Source of the DNA: Staphylococcus chromogenes
GTDB lineage: Bacteria > Bacillota > Bacilli > Staphylococcales > Staphylococcaceae
NCBI RefSeq assembly: GCF_029024625.1
Contig: NZ_CP118953.1
Location: 124,001-188,000 of the forward strand
Reading direction: 5' to 3'
DNA: 64,000 nucleotides
The notes beneath the pieces are model-generated. The model made no database searches and had not been told where the DNA came from. It saw only the letters and a program-made list of their open reading frames with translations. The translations under genes were made by a program, and so were the position numbers. Position 1 is the stretch's first letter. Every line of letters starts with the position of its first letter. Of this stretch, positions 8,350-15,697 are shown piece by piece.

Positions 8350-9513
8350 ATGGCTAAATCACTTTTTGAAGTTTTAGAATCGAAAGAACAACGCATGATT
8401 GAAATACGACGTTATCTTCACCAACATCCAGAGTTATCCTTTCATGAGGAACAAACCGCAAAGTATATTGAAGATTTTTATAAAGACAAATCGGTCAAAA
8501 TCACAAAAAATGTAGGGCCACGAGGAATCAAAATTGAAATTGATTCGGGTCGTCCCGGGAAAACACTTGCGATTCGTGCCGATTTCGATGCATTACCTAT
8601 TCAAGAAGAGGCAGATGTTCCTTTTCGTTCCCAAGTGGAAGGGGTTATGCATGCCTGTGGCCATGATGCCCATACCGCTTATATGTTGATACTTGCGGAA
8701 ACTTTAATTGAGATGAAAGATCAATTGACGGGGAAAGTCATCGTCATTCACCAACCTGCAGAAGAAGTGCCTCCTGGAGGAGCTCAAGCAATGATTCGTG
8801 ATGGTGTATTAGAGGGGGTTGATCATGTCCTCGGTGTACACGTCATGAGTCAGATGGAAGCGGGGAAAGTATTTTATCGTCCAGAATTTGCTCAAACCGG
8901 ACGCGCCTTTTTTAAACTCAAAGTGAAAGGTCAAGGCGGACACGGGTCTTCACCACATACTGCGAATGATGCCATTGTGGCTGCAAGTGCTTTTGTGATG
9001 GACGTACAAACGATTGTTTCACGTCGATTAAACCCATTTGAAACGGGCGTAGTAACGATTGGATCGTTTGACGGCAAAGGGCAATTTAATGTCATTAAAG
9101 ATGCCGTTGAACTTGAAGGGGACGTTCGTGCGTTAACAGATGACACAAAAGCAAAAATTGAGAAAGAAATTAAACGATTGGCCCATGGATTAGAAGAAAC
9201 ATTTGGTGTGACTTGTGAACTCGATTACCACGATGACTATCCGGCATTATATAACAATCCAGAGTTCACAGACTATGTCGCAAATACAATTGCTGAGACC
9301 GGTTTAGATATCGAATTAGTCGAGCCCCAACCGCCATCAGAAGATTTTGCGTATTATGCGAAAGAAAAACCGAGCGCTTTTATTTATGTCGGCGCCCAAC
9401 TTGAAGAAGGAGAGGCCTATCCGCATCATCATCCAAAATTTAAAATCAGTGAGAAATCTTTATTAGTGGCCGCAAAAGCAGTTGGGGCCGTTGTGTTAGA
9501 CTACTTGAAATAA
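8350..9513 (+). CDS. M20-family amidohydrolase/deacetylase
   Basis: This is a 387-aa cytosolic metal-dependent amidohydrolase of the M20D group (hippurate hydrolase, N-acyl amino acid deacylase). It has RRYLHQHPELSFHE near the N-terminus, the metal-binding block MHACGHDAHTAYML (about residues 98-111), HQPAEEVPPGGAQAMI with the catalytic and metal-binding glutamates, the dimerisation-domain histidine in GQGGHGSSPH, and a C-terminal metal ligand in PHHHPKF. The start is the ATG at 8350 behind GAAGGGG; the frame opens at a TTG seven codons earlier. The substrate, probably an N-acylated amino acid, cannot be fixed from sequence. Confidence 0.88.
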   Translation: MAKSLFEVLESKEQRMIEIRRYLHQHPELSFHEEQTAKYIEDFYKDKSVKITKNVGPRGIKIEIDSGRPGKTLAIRADFDALPIQEEADVPFRSQVEGVMHACGHDAHTAYMLILAETLIEMKDQLTGKVIVIHQPAEEVPPGGAQAMIRDGVLEGVDHVLGVHVMSQMEAGKVFYRPEFAQTGRAFFKLKVKGQGGHGSSPHTANDAIVAASAFVMDVQTIVSRRLNPFETGVVTIGSFDGKGQFNVIKDAVELEGDVRALTDDTKAKIEKEIKRLAHGLEETFGVTCELDYHDDYPALYNNPEFTDYVANTIAETGLDIELVEPQPPSEDFAYYAKEKPSAFIYVGAQLEEGEAYPHHHPKFKISEKSLLVAAKAVGAVVLDYLK

Positions 9514-9557
9514 TTGTGTTTAAGACTGTAACGTGAAAATGTGTCACGTGAAACATC

Positions 9558-9594
9558 AAAAACGCTGTTCATCGTAATGACGAACAGCGTTTTT
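9558..9594. terminator. Bidirectional terminator
   Basis: AAAAACGCTGTTC and GAACAGCGTTTTT form a perfect 13-bp stem between the convergent amidohydrolase and VOC genes. A-run and T-run flanks allow use in both directions. Confidence 0.9.
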
Positions 9595-9597
9595 GTT

Positions 9598-10035
9598 TTA
9601 ACATGCATTAATCATCCATGTGACCCCGAACGGATCTTGAAACATGCCATACAGTTTTGACCATTCTGTTTCACCGAGGGGCATTGTTTCTTGGCAACCT
9701 GCATCCAAAGCACGTTGATAAAACGTTGTCGCCGCTTTTACGTCCTCTTCATTATTGCCATCAAATGTAAAACAGACGTTCATGCCTTCATTATTAACGG
9801 GACGTTCACCTTGTGTGGAACTGACCATAAAGTGTTGCCCTAAAATCTTAAATTCTGCATTCATCACAAAACGTTTGGCCAACTCATCTGGCATTTTGTA
9901 TTCCTCCGGTAGGTTTTTAAACATCTCGTCATCGCCCATGGTTTTCGATACGATTTCTGCGCCGAGTTTTTCTTCATAAAACGTTAAAGCTTCTAAAGCA
10001 TTGCCAAAGTTGAAATAAGTTACCGCTTTAATCAT
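9598..10035 (-). CDS. VOC-superfamily protein (PhnB/YjdN-like)
   Basis: This 145-aa protein has the paired beta-alpha-beta-beta-beta fold of the vicinal oxygen chelate superfamily and PhnB-like features: a YFNFGNALEALTFYEEKLG opening, GQHFMVSS, and a C-terminal GMFQDPFGVTWMI motif. Members include isomerases and antibiotic-binding proteins, and many, like this one, have no known substrate. Of two closely spaced ATGs, the one at 10033-10035 has proper spacing to AAAGG. It is convergent with the amidohydrolase gene. Confidence 0.8.
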   Translation of the reverse strand: MIKAVTYFNFGNALEALTFYEEKLGAEIVSKTMGDDEMFKNLPEEYKMPDELAKRFVMNAEFKILGQHFMVSSTQGERPVNNEGMNVCFTFDGNNEEDVKAATTFYQRALDAGCQETMPLGETEWSKLYGMFQDPFGVTWMINAC

Positions 10036-10084
10036 GTTATCCATCCTTTTTAAATACTATGATAGCTACCTATACCCGAATTAA

Positions 10085-10312
10085 AAAAAACAGTGCGCGA
10101 AATTTGAAGTTAAGAATTCTATTTTTCAAGTTACGAAAAATACCCTTTTTGCAGGTAAAATTATTTATTATCTATTAGGTATTTTAGGAGTTCGAGATAT
10201 CTCACTATTTTTAACGAGTTATATTGCTGTTATATTTGCCGTTGTTATAACTTATGGCTTCATGTACTGGGTGACTTCAACTATTTATTACAAAATAGTA
10301 CAAACAAAATAA
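10085..10312 (+). pseudogene. Remnant of a small membrane-protein gene
   Basis: An open frame of 75 codons ends at TAA 10310-10312. It encodes hydrophobic, protein-like sequence (KIIYYLLGILGV, then a long helix and YYKIVQTK), but it has no ATG, GTG or TTG start and no ribosome site before the internal Met near residue 50. Its first codons overlap a short intergenic repeat also seen at 11177-11196. The pattern suggests the 3' part of a gene whose beginning has been lost. The opening loosely resembles YggT-type proteins, but I would not assign it. Confidence 0.4.
10094..10112 (+). repeat. Short dispersed intergenic repeat, copy A
   Basis: TGCGCGAAATTTGAAGTTA here resembles TGGCGCAAGATTTGAAGTTA at 11177-11196 (copy B), sharing an uninterrupted ATTTGAAGTTA core. 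Both are outside intact genes. It may be the border of a decayed intergenic repeat unit. Confidence 0.3.
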
Positions 10313-10352
10313 AAAAATCCCTCTATCTCCTCATGAGATAGGGGGATTTTTG
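10313..10352. terminator. Bidirectional terminator
   Basis: AATCCCTCTATCTC pairs with GAGATAGGGGGATT around CTCAT, with flanking A and T runs. It lies between the gene remnant and the convergent azoreductase gene. Confidence 0.88.
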
Positions 10353-10357
10353 ATATC

Positions 10358-10984
10358 TTAGAATGTTTGACCTAATTCTTTAGCTTTAAGAATAGCAGCA
10401 GATTTGATTTCTTCGCTACGTTCTGGTGCTTTGTTGTGACCTTCAACAATAACATTTTCATAAGTTGGTACACCGAAGAATGTCATCATTGCGCGAAGGT
10501 AGCTATCACCATGTTCTAAATCTTTAGCAGGACCTTCGTTGTAATAGCCGCCACGAGATTGAATGTGAAGGGCTTTTTTATCAGTTAAAAGACCTACAGA
10601 ACCTTCTGAAGTATATTTGAATGTTTTACCTGCAACAGCAACTGAGTCGATATAAGCTTTCATTACTGGAGGGAATGAAAGGTTCCACATTGGTGTGACA
10701 AATACATATTTATCAGCAGATACAAATTGATCTGAAAGTTCATTTAAACGTGAAACTTTTTTCTCTTCTTCTGAAGTTAAAGCTTCGCCATTTTGTAATT
10801 TGCCCCAACCTGAAAATACATCTCCATCAATAAATGGAATATAGTCTTTAAATAAATCGATGTGTACGATTTCATCTTCAGGGTGGTTTTCTTTATAAGA
10901 TTCAATAAATGCTGTTCCAGCAGCCATTGAGTTAGAAACTAATTCATCTAATGGGTGTGCAGTAATATAAAGTAATTTTGACAT
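10358..10984 (-). CDS. azoR: FMN-dependent NADH-azoreductase
   Basis: This is a 208-aa cytosolic flavodoxin-like quinone/azo reductase that transfers two electrons from NAD(P)H through FMN to quinones and azo compounds, which protects against quinone toxicity. Visible features are the N-terminal [20 protein letters not shown] phosphate-binding loop, [17 protein letters not shown] around residues 97-113 and SRGGYY near 143, all AzoR signatures. The ATG at 10982-10984 lies behind AAAGGATG; a TTG two codons upstream is possible. It is monocistronic. Confidence 0.92.
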   Translation of the reverse strand: MSKLLYITAHPLDELVSNSMAAGTAFIESYKENHPEDEIVHIDLFKDYIPFIDGDVFSGWGKLQNGEALTSEEEKKVSRLNELSDQFVSADKYVFVTPMWNLSFPPVMKAYIDSVAVAGKTFKYTSEGSVGLLTDKKALHIQSRGGYYNEGPAKDLEHGDSYLRAMMTFFGVPTYENVIVEGHNKAPERSEEIKSAAILKAKELGQTF

Positions 10985-11159
10985 CTTCAATTCGCATCCT
11001 TTTCTATTTCGTTTAATTCGTTTGATTGATTACAAATCATATTATACACAGTATACAAAATATATCAACAATTTATTTCGAATTCGTAACAAATCGGACT
11101 AATGGCCGATATGAAGAGGTGTCAAAGTACACTTTTTGAGGGGTGAGACAAAACAGAAT

Positions 11160-11196
11160 GCCATGACGGGGAGTCATGGCGCAAGATTTGAAGTTA
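11160..11196. repeat. Hairpin plus dispersed repeat, copy B
   Basis: GCCATGAC (11160-11167) pairs perfectly with GTCATGGC (11173-11180) and runs directly into the ATTTGAAGTTA repeat core shared with 10094-10112. There is no T-run, so it is not a typical terminator. It lies downstream of the small secreted-protein gene, and the upstream GGGGTGAGACAAAA is reminiscent of staphylococcal intergenic repeat units. Confidence 0.35.
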
Positions 11197-11219
11197 GACA
11201 TATATTTATAGTAGTTTTT

Positions 11220-11540
11220 TTATTTTTTAATTAAGTAGTCGTATTTAGACGTATCTAAACCTTGAGATTTTGCTTTTTTTACAAAGTCTGATACGGAATT
11301 GAATCCTTGTAATTTTAAGTAAGCTTTTAAGTTTGCCTTAATTTTTTTGTCGGCTTTTTTATCGACGATAATTCCGACGTAATCAAGCTCATGTTCTAAG
11401 ATACGTGAATCATCTTGTAAAACAATACCGTTCTGAGATTTAACTGCGGCATCAGCTTTCTCGTGTGGGACTGCGACAAATAGACCTGTTGCTAAAACTC
11501 CTGTAGTTACTGCTGTTAAAATGACTTTGTTTACATTCAT
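11220..11540 (-). CDS. Small secreted protein with signal peptide
   Basis: This 106-aa protein has a classic Sec signal: MNVNK, a hydrophobic core (VILTAVTTGVLATGLFVAV) and a cleavage site near KADAA. The mature part of about 75 residues is lysine-rich and likely helical, with YLKLQGFNSVSDFVKKAK and a C-terminal YDYLIKK. No cysteine, anchor motif or catalytic signature is visible. The start ATG at 11538-11540 follows GGAG with good spacing; a GTG three codons earlier overlaps the ribosome site. I do not recognise the family. Confidence 0.7.
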   Translation of the reverse strand: MNVNKVILTAVTTGVLATGLFVAVPHEKADAAVKSQNGIVLQDDSRILEHELDYVGIIVDKKADKKIKANLKAYLKLQGFNSVSDFVKKAKSQGLDTSKYDYLIKK

Positions 11541-11947
11541 TAGAATCACTCCTATTTGTTTGATGAGTTAACTATATCACGAATTTTTTTAAAATTGTTT
11601 TTATTTAATCATTCTTAAGACGATTTAAGCACCTGTTAAATGTGACGAAGTTTGATTTAATATAGTGCTGATATAGTGCATTTTGAGAGGTTCGGGTAGA
11701 CTAACGGGAGAGCGCGGGAAGACTGACGCGAGGCATAACTATGTGAGCGGAAAGCACACATTAAGTTAAAAGTTTAAGTTAGAACAAAGTGATTCATTAA
11801 TGTAGAAATGCATTTTGAAATGATTGAGGTGTGAAATAAAAAATTGAGATTCACTTCTATAGTGGAGGGGGAACGTTCTCAAAGTAAGATAAAAAGTGGC
11901 TAAATGCCTAGGCTTATTGCGTATAAACGACGTTTAATTCACATATT
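11541..11947. other. Intergenic stretch, no gene seen
   Basis: This gap has no ORF with a ribosome site. It has an AT-rich upstream region for the secreted-protein gene, then an oddly GC-richer patch at about 11695-11755 with several CGGG/GCGCG words that fits no RNA family I know. It ends where the promoter of the candidate antitoxin RNA begins. Confidence 0.4.
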
Positions 11948-11976
11948 TTGACTTATCCATCGTCAACTGATATAGT
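11948..11976 (+). promoter_or_regulatory. Strong sigma-A promoter of candidate antitoxin RNA
   Basis: TTGACT (11948-11953), a 17-bp spacer and TATAGT (11971-11976) form a near-consensus promoter on the plus strand. No coding start follows; a terminator lies about 110 nt downstream, so it should drive a short untranslated RNA. Confidence 0.75.
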
Positions 11977-11992
11977 ATCAATGAATTTAAAT

Positions 11993-12030
11993 TAAAAAAG
12001 GGTTGCATGCGGCAACATCCAACCCTTTAT
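11993..12030 (-). terminator. Terminator of candidate toxin mRNA
   Basis: On the minus strand, AAAGGGTTG pairs with CAACCCTTT around a 13-nt loop and is followed by a T-run. It lies just inside the 5' end of the opposing RNA, so the two transcripts would overlap fully. Confidence 0.7.
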
Positions 12031-12059
12031 GACCGATAAACGACATTTTATAATATGCA

Positions 12060-12095
12060 AACCATTTAACACTGTGTTAAATGGTTATTTTTTTT
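12060..12095 (+). terminator. Terminator of candidate antitoxin RNA
   Basis: AACCATTTAACA and TGTTAAATGGTT form a perfect 12-bp stem with a CTG loop, followed by A and eight T on the plus strand. The stem covers the stop codon of the 24-codon ORF on the minus strand. Confidence 0.88.
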
Positions 12096-12159
12096 GTTGT
12101 GTCATCATCAGTAAGCTCATGACGGTGAACACAATCATCAGCATTTGATAATCTGACAT
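12085..12159 (-). CDS. Candidate type I toxin: 24-aa hydrophobic peptide
   Basis: The ORF encodes 24 aa: MSDYQMLMIVFTVMSLLMM, then a TQQKK tail. This is one membrane-spanning helix with a basic C-terminus, the usual form of holin-like type I toxins in staphylococci and relatives. AAAGGAG precedes the ATG with suitable spacing. A LexA-type box lies about 100 nt upstream, leaving a long 5' leader as is common for type I toxins. A strong convergent promoter and opposing terminators frame the gene. It is too short for most gene callers. Toxicity is inferred from form and context only. Confidence 0.62.
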   Translation of the reverse strand: MSDYQMLMIVFTVMSLLMMTQQKK

Positions 12160-12257
12160 GACATACGACTCCTTTGTTTTATGGACTCTATAAGCATCAC
12201 CCCATTTTAAAGATTTCTTACGTCATCAACCGGTCTAAATGTATACTAACACAATGC

Positions 12258-12269
12258 GAACGTATGTTC
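12258..12269. promoter_or_regulatory. LexA (SOS) box upstream of candidate toxin
   Basis: GAACGTATGTTC is a perfect GAAC-N4-GTTC, and with its flanks (CGAACGTATGTTCT) it differs little from the Gram-positive LexA consensus CGAACATATGTTCG. On the minus strand it lies just upstream of an AT-rich -10-like TAGTATACAT (about 12239-12248), where LexA would occlude the promoter. mbcS begins 158 bp away on the other side and is a less likely target. Confidence 0.65.
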
Positions 12270-12427
12270 TACTTTTTCGCATGAAAATCTGAAACAGTTT
12301 CCGATTATCAACGACTTAAGCCATATTTTAGTACCTGATGTCAATTCTTTTTACGCTATAAGTGTATTTTCTTTGGTGACGCCCGTTCCTCTGATACCAT
12401 TATTTTAGAGAGAAAGGAAGTTTAAAA

Positions 12428-14011
12428 ATGAACAAAGCTGAATTAGTTGCACCGAAAAACTATAATATCGTTGATGAAATTGAAAAACATTCACAAAACC
12501 CACAAAAGCTCGCCTTAATTTATGAAAAAGGTTTTGATGCGCCTGAAAAAGTTACTTACACCGAGCTTATTAAACAAGCGAATCGCGTTGGCCACGTCTT
12601 AACTAAAAGTGGTTTGAAAAAAGGAGACCGCATTCTAGTCATGCTTCCACGTGCGATTGAAACTTATGAAATTTATATCGCTGCTTTAAAGTTAGGACTC
12701 ACCATTATTCCGAGTTCGGAAATGTTGCGCACGAAAGATTTGCAATATCGCATTACGCATGGCAGTGTGGCTGCTGTAATTACAATGTCTGAATATATTA
12801 AAGAATTTGAACGTGTGGAAGAATATGAGACCCTGATCAAATTGCTCGCCAATGGAGAACATGAAGATTGGACGGCAATAGCATCTGAAAAAATGAAACA
12901 ACCTGAAGAATTGGAAAGCGTCTCGACAACACGTGATGATTTGGCCATTTTATCATATACCTCGGGCACAACAGGGAACCCTAAAGCGGTGATGCATACG
13001 CACGGATGGGGATTTGCGCATATGCAACTTGCCCCGAAACAGTGGTTAAACATTCAAGAAGATGATCTCGTGTGGGCAACAGCAGCACCGGGATGGCAAA
13101 AATGGGTATGGAGTCCCTTTTTATCAATTATGGGTTCAGGCGCTACCGCATTTGTCTATAACGGAAAGTTCAAAGCTTCTCGCTATTTAGAATTACTCCA
13201 AGACTTTAAGATTAACGTCATATGTTGTACACCGACCGAGTATCGTATGATGGCGAAACTAAATAATTTGGATTCGTACGATTTATCACATTTACGTAGT
13301 GCAGTGTCAGCAGGGGAACCGCTGAACCGAGATGTGGTCGATAAATTTGAACAACATTTTGGGTTAACAGTACGCGATGGCTATGGACAAACAGAAAGCA
13401 CATTACTCATCGGCTTTTTAGAAGATACGCCGAAACGCCCAGGTGCAATGGGAAAAGCGATACCTGGAACCGGTGTGACCATTATTGACGATGACGGAAC
13501 GGAATTAGGTCCTAACGAAGAAGGCAATATTGCGGTGCCGTTAGACTTACCTGCGTTGTTTAAAGGGTATTTAAACGATGAAGCCCGTACGAAAGAAGCT
13601 CGTCTCGCAGGGTATCACATCACAGGCGACTTGGCACAAAAAGATGCAGACGGTTATTTCTGGTTTGAAGGACGTAAAGATGACATTATTATTAGCTCGG
13701 GCTATACGATTGGGCCATTTGAAGTAGAAGATGCATTAACACATCATGAAGCCGTGAAAGAATGTGCCGTTGTCGCAAGCCCGCATCCTGAACGAGGGAA
13801 TATCGTCAAAGCTTTCGTTATTTTACAAGAGGGCTATGAAGCAAGTGACGCACTTATTCATGATATGCAACAGTTTGTGAAGCAAAGTGTGGCACCTTAT
13901 AAATATCCACGCGCGATTGAATTTGTCGACCATTTGCCGAAAACAAATTCTGGTAAAATTCGTCGTGTGGTTTTACGCAATGAAGAAAAGAAAAAACATC
14001 AGTCAAAATAG
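12428..14011 (+). CDS. mbcS: Acyl-CoA synthetase (short branched-chain carboxylate, MbcS-like)
   Basis: This is a 527-aa AMP-forming acyl-CoA synthetase. It carries the ATP-binding P-loop YTSGTTGNPKAVMHTH (about residues 176-191), TAAPGWQKWVW, DGYGQTES, the TGDLAQKDADGYFWFEGRKDD hinge and the C-terminal catalytic lysine in PKTNSGKIRR. Its length and motifs fit the acetyl/medium-chain group. In S. aureus the orthologue next to mqo2 (MbcS) activates 2-methylbutyrate and isobutyrate for branched-chain fatty acid synthesis. Here mqo lies about 8 kb away. The ribosome site AAAGGAAG is well placed. Confidence 0.85.
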   Translation: MNKAELVAPKNYNIVDEIEKHSQNPQKLALIYEKGFDAPEKVTYTELIKQANRVGHVLTKSGLKKGDRILVMLPRAIETYEIYIAALKLGLTIIPSSEMLRTKDLQYRITHGSVAAVITMSEYIKEFERVEEYETLIKLLANGEHEDWTAIASEKMKQPEELESVSTTRDDLAILSYTSGTTGNPKAVMHTHGWGFAHMQLAPKQWLNIQEDDLVWATAAPGWQKWVWSPFLSIMGSGATAFVYNGKFKASRYLELLQDFKINVICCTPTEYRMMAKLNNLDSYDLSHLRSAVSAGEPLNRDVVDKFEQHFGLTVRDGYGQTESTLLIGFLEDTPKRPGAMGKAIPGTGVTIIDDDGTELGPNEEGNIAVPLDLPALFKGYLNDEARTKEARLAGYHITGDLAQKDADGYFWFEGRKDDIIISSGYTIGPFEVEDALTHHEAVKECAVVASPHPERGNIVKAFVILQEGYEASDALIHDMQQFVKQSVAPYKYPRAIEFVDHLPKTNSGKIRRVVLRNEEKKKHQSK

Positions 14012-14089
14012 CATTTTGAGATAAATGACTTTTAATGATGCTCAATGTCCGTGAAGCGTCTATTTTTCGTATTTAATTTATATAAAAAT

Positions 14090-14127
14090 AGCCATCAAAA
14101 TTTATCTGAGAGTAAATTTTGATGGCT
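14090..14127 (+). repeat. Dispersed hairpin repeat with CTGAG loop, copy 1
   Basis: This is a 15-bp perfect arm pair (AGCCATCAAAATTTA / TAAATTTTGATGGCT) around the loop TCTGAGAG. The same 15-8-15 architecture and loop word CTGAG recur at 46712-46749 (inverted) and 52010-52047, with conserved flanks AAAATAG and TTTC/TTTT. Here it lies between convergent mbcS and a small membrane ORF and can serve as a terminator. Confidence 0.8.
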
Positions 14128-14158
14128 TTCTCACTTTAAGTGGGTGCGCCGTCCAGAT

Positions 14159-14407
14159 TTATAAAAAGTAAAGCGAAAAGACGCTATATATTAATGCGCA
14201 CACATTGATGAGACATAAACTGATATACAATATGTAGTCATAACTTTTAAGGATACCCATGACGCAAATGATGAAGGATAGACTGCTCCAAGCACATATA
14301 AGAAACCCCAAAGTTTGAAACAACGAAGGGGCAATCAGTGTGCCCACGCTTAAACAAACGGATAGAATTGTAAATGAAAGAACGAGCCATTTATAAAATA
14401 GAGACAT
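14159..14407 (-). CDS. Small membrane protein, 82 aa
   Basis: This 82-aa protein consists almost wholly of hydrophobic segments (about residues 6-26, 29-50 and 58-82), likely three helices, with few charges. The ATG at 14405-14407 is preceded by AGGAG at 11 nt. I recognise no family. Its ribosome site lies in a 16-bp direct repeat (14419-14434) shared with the adjacent flavoprotein pseudogene at 14516-14531. Confidence 0.55.
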   Translation of the reverse strand: MSLFYKWLVLSFTILSVCLSVGTLIAPSLFQTLGFLICAWSSLSFIICVMGILKSYDYILYISLCLINVCALIYSVFSLYFL

Positions 14408-14456
14408 GATATTATAAACTCCTAAAAATGTTCCGATTCATTATATCATAATTATA

Positions 14457-14632
14457 TTATTTCGTAACGTCTTTATGGATGCCTTCTGCTGCGCGGATGC
14501 CACTGAAAATACAGCCTCCTAAAAATGTTCCTTCTAACGCACGATAGCCATGGACGCCTCCTTTTTTAAAAGTTCTGTGGCCGCAACCAAACCACTTAAT
14601 CCAGCACCAATAATATGGACGTGCTTCTGCAT
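14457..14632 (-). pseudogene. FAD-binding oxidoreductase remnant with internal deletion
   Basis: The ATG at 14630-14632 opens a dinucleotide-binding start (HVHIIGAGLSGLVAATELL), but after about 24 codons the frame is lost. From about 14555 a second frame reads YRALEGTFLGGCIFSGIRAA to a stop at 14457, which looks like the C-terminal GTxxGGCxFSGR region of flavoprotein dehydrogenases. Several hundred codons between the two ends are missing, so this is a deletion relic of a fumarate-reductase-like FAD enzyme. Confidence 0.7.
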
Positions 14633-14969
14633 ATCATCACCTCATTATTTATTACAATAATTATCTCATAGTTTTATAAAAGGAAAAAATGATATTGAAA
14701 AGTGTATCGAAATAAGAAGGCCATCACACCCAAGTTGACGAATGACAATAACTTTGAAAATGGGGCGAGAGAAACTGTAAAATTCGAAAAGCGTTTGATT
14801 GAAGACTGAACATGGGTAGAGTTAAAAGTTCCATTTTTAGAAAATGACAAGTTTTCAAGAAAATATACAACATAAGTGTATGCGTTTACATCAAGTGTGA
14901 ATTTTGCGATAATGAAAGCATATGTAGGTATACTATTTATATTGAACATGGATACAGGAGGGTTTTTCC
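14633..14969. other. Intergenic stretch, no gene supported
   Basis: This 337-bp gap lies between the flavoprotein relic and the YcaC-like gene. It has short open stretches without ribosome sites (for example a 35-codon frame from a GTG near 14700), and I do not call them genes. The promoter of the downstream gene probably lies in the last 80 bp. Confidence 0.4.
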
Positions 14970-15611
14970 ATGGCAAAAAATCAAGATTTGTATCAACGTT
15001 TAAACAAAGATGATGCGGTTGTATTATTAGTCGATCATCAAACTGGATTAATTTCTTCACTTGTTCGTGACTACGGTGTAGATGAATTTAAAAACAATGT
15101 CGTGGCATTGGCAGAAACGGCGAAATTCTTTGATCTTCCCGTTATTTTAACGACAAGTTTTGAAGAAGGGGCCAATGGGCCATTAATGAAAGAAATTACA
15201 GATATTTTTCCGGATGCTACTAAAATTCCAAGACCCGGTCAAATCAATGCTTGGGATAATGAAGATTTTGTGGAAGCGGTTAAGAAAACAGGTAAAAAAC
15301 AAATTATCATTGCCGGCGTAGTGACAGACGTGTGTGTGGCACACCCAGCACTTTCAGCAATTAATGAAGGATTTGAAGTATTCGCAGTTGTCGATGCCTC
15401 AGGTACCGTCAGCAAACAAGTCGCAGATGCAGCGCTCATGAGAATGCAACAAGGGGGCGTACAGTTAACAAACTGGTTCAGCGTCGCAAGCGAATTACAA
15501 CGTGATTGGAGAAACGATCCAGACGGTTTTGGCGCGTTACTCACAAATAACTTACCAGGATATCAAAACGTGATGGGCAGTTATCTTGCTGCACAATCAC
15601 AACAAAAATAG
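14970..15611 (+). CDS. Isochorismatase-family hydrolase (YcaC-like)
   Basis: This is a 213-aa cysteine hydrolase of the isochorismatase superfamily. The catalytic triad positions are visible: Asp in LLVDHQTGL (about residue 22), Lys in the middle segment, and Cys in GVVTDVCVAHPALSA (about residue 118). The length and the C-terminal extension (SELQRDWRNDP) match YcaC-type enzymes, whose physiological substrate is unknown. AGGAGG precedes the ATG. It is monocistronic, with a strong terminator after the stop. Confidence 0.85.
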   Translation: MAKNQDLYQRLNKDDAVVLLVDHQTGLISSLVRDYGVDEFKNNVVALAETAKFFDLPVILTTSFEEGANGPLMKEITDIFPDATKIPRPGQINAWDNEDFVEAVKKTGKKQIIIAGVVTDVCVAHPALSAINEGFEVFAVVDASGTVSKQVADAALMRMQQGGVQLTNWFSVASELQRDWRNDPDGFGALLTNNLPGYQNVMGSYLAAQSQQK

Positions 15612-15618
15612 AGAGAAA

Positions 15619-15652
15619 AGGGTGAGAACATTGACGTCTCACCCTTTTTTAC
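15619..15652 (+). terminator. Terminator of the YcaC-like gene
   Basis: AAAGGGTGAGA pairs with TCTCACCCTTT and is followed by a T-run. Confidence 0.88.
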
Positions 15653-15656
15653 ATAA

Positions 15657-15694
15657 AAAAGCTGAAGTGAGAGGGGAGTCACTTCAGCTTTTAT
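15657..15694 (-). terminator. Terminator of hsp20
   Basis: AAGCTGAAGTGA pairs perfectly with TCACTTCAGCTT. Read on the minus strand it is followed by a T-rich tract. It lies 3 nt after the hsp20 stop codon. Confidence 0.85.
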
Positions 15695-15697
15695 TAT

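Larger units (their letters stand above)
11983..12095 (+). ncRNA. Candidate antisense antitoxin RNA, about 113 nt
   Basis: The limits come from the promoter at 11948-11976 (start about 7 nt after the -10) and the terminator ending at 12095. The RNA contains two stem-loops: AAAGGGTTG/CAACCCTTT (about 11997-12030) and the terminal 12-bp stem. Its 3' end overlaps the last codons of the hydrophobic ORF on the other strand, and the convergent mRNA would pair with it over about 100 nt. This layout is that of 3'-overlapping type I antitoxins such as those of SprG/SprF and par loci. The role is inferred; no homologue was identified. Confidence 0.6.

Noticed and set aside
11869-11880. GAACGTTC resembling a LexA half-pair
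   Set aside because: It lacks the four-base spacer of the LexA box.
14674-15060. 128-codon minus-strand ORF over the YcaC-like gene start
   Set aside because: It overlaps the start of a well-supported gene on the other strand and has no ribosome site or motif.
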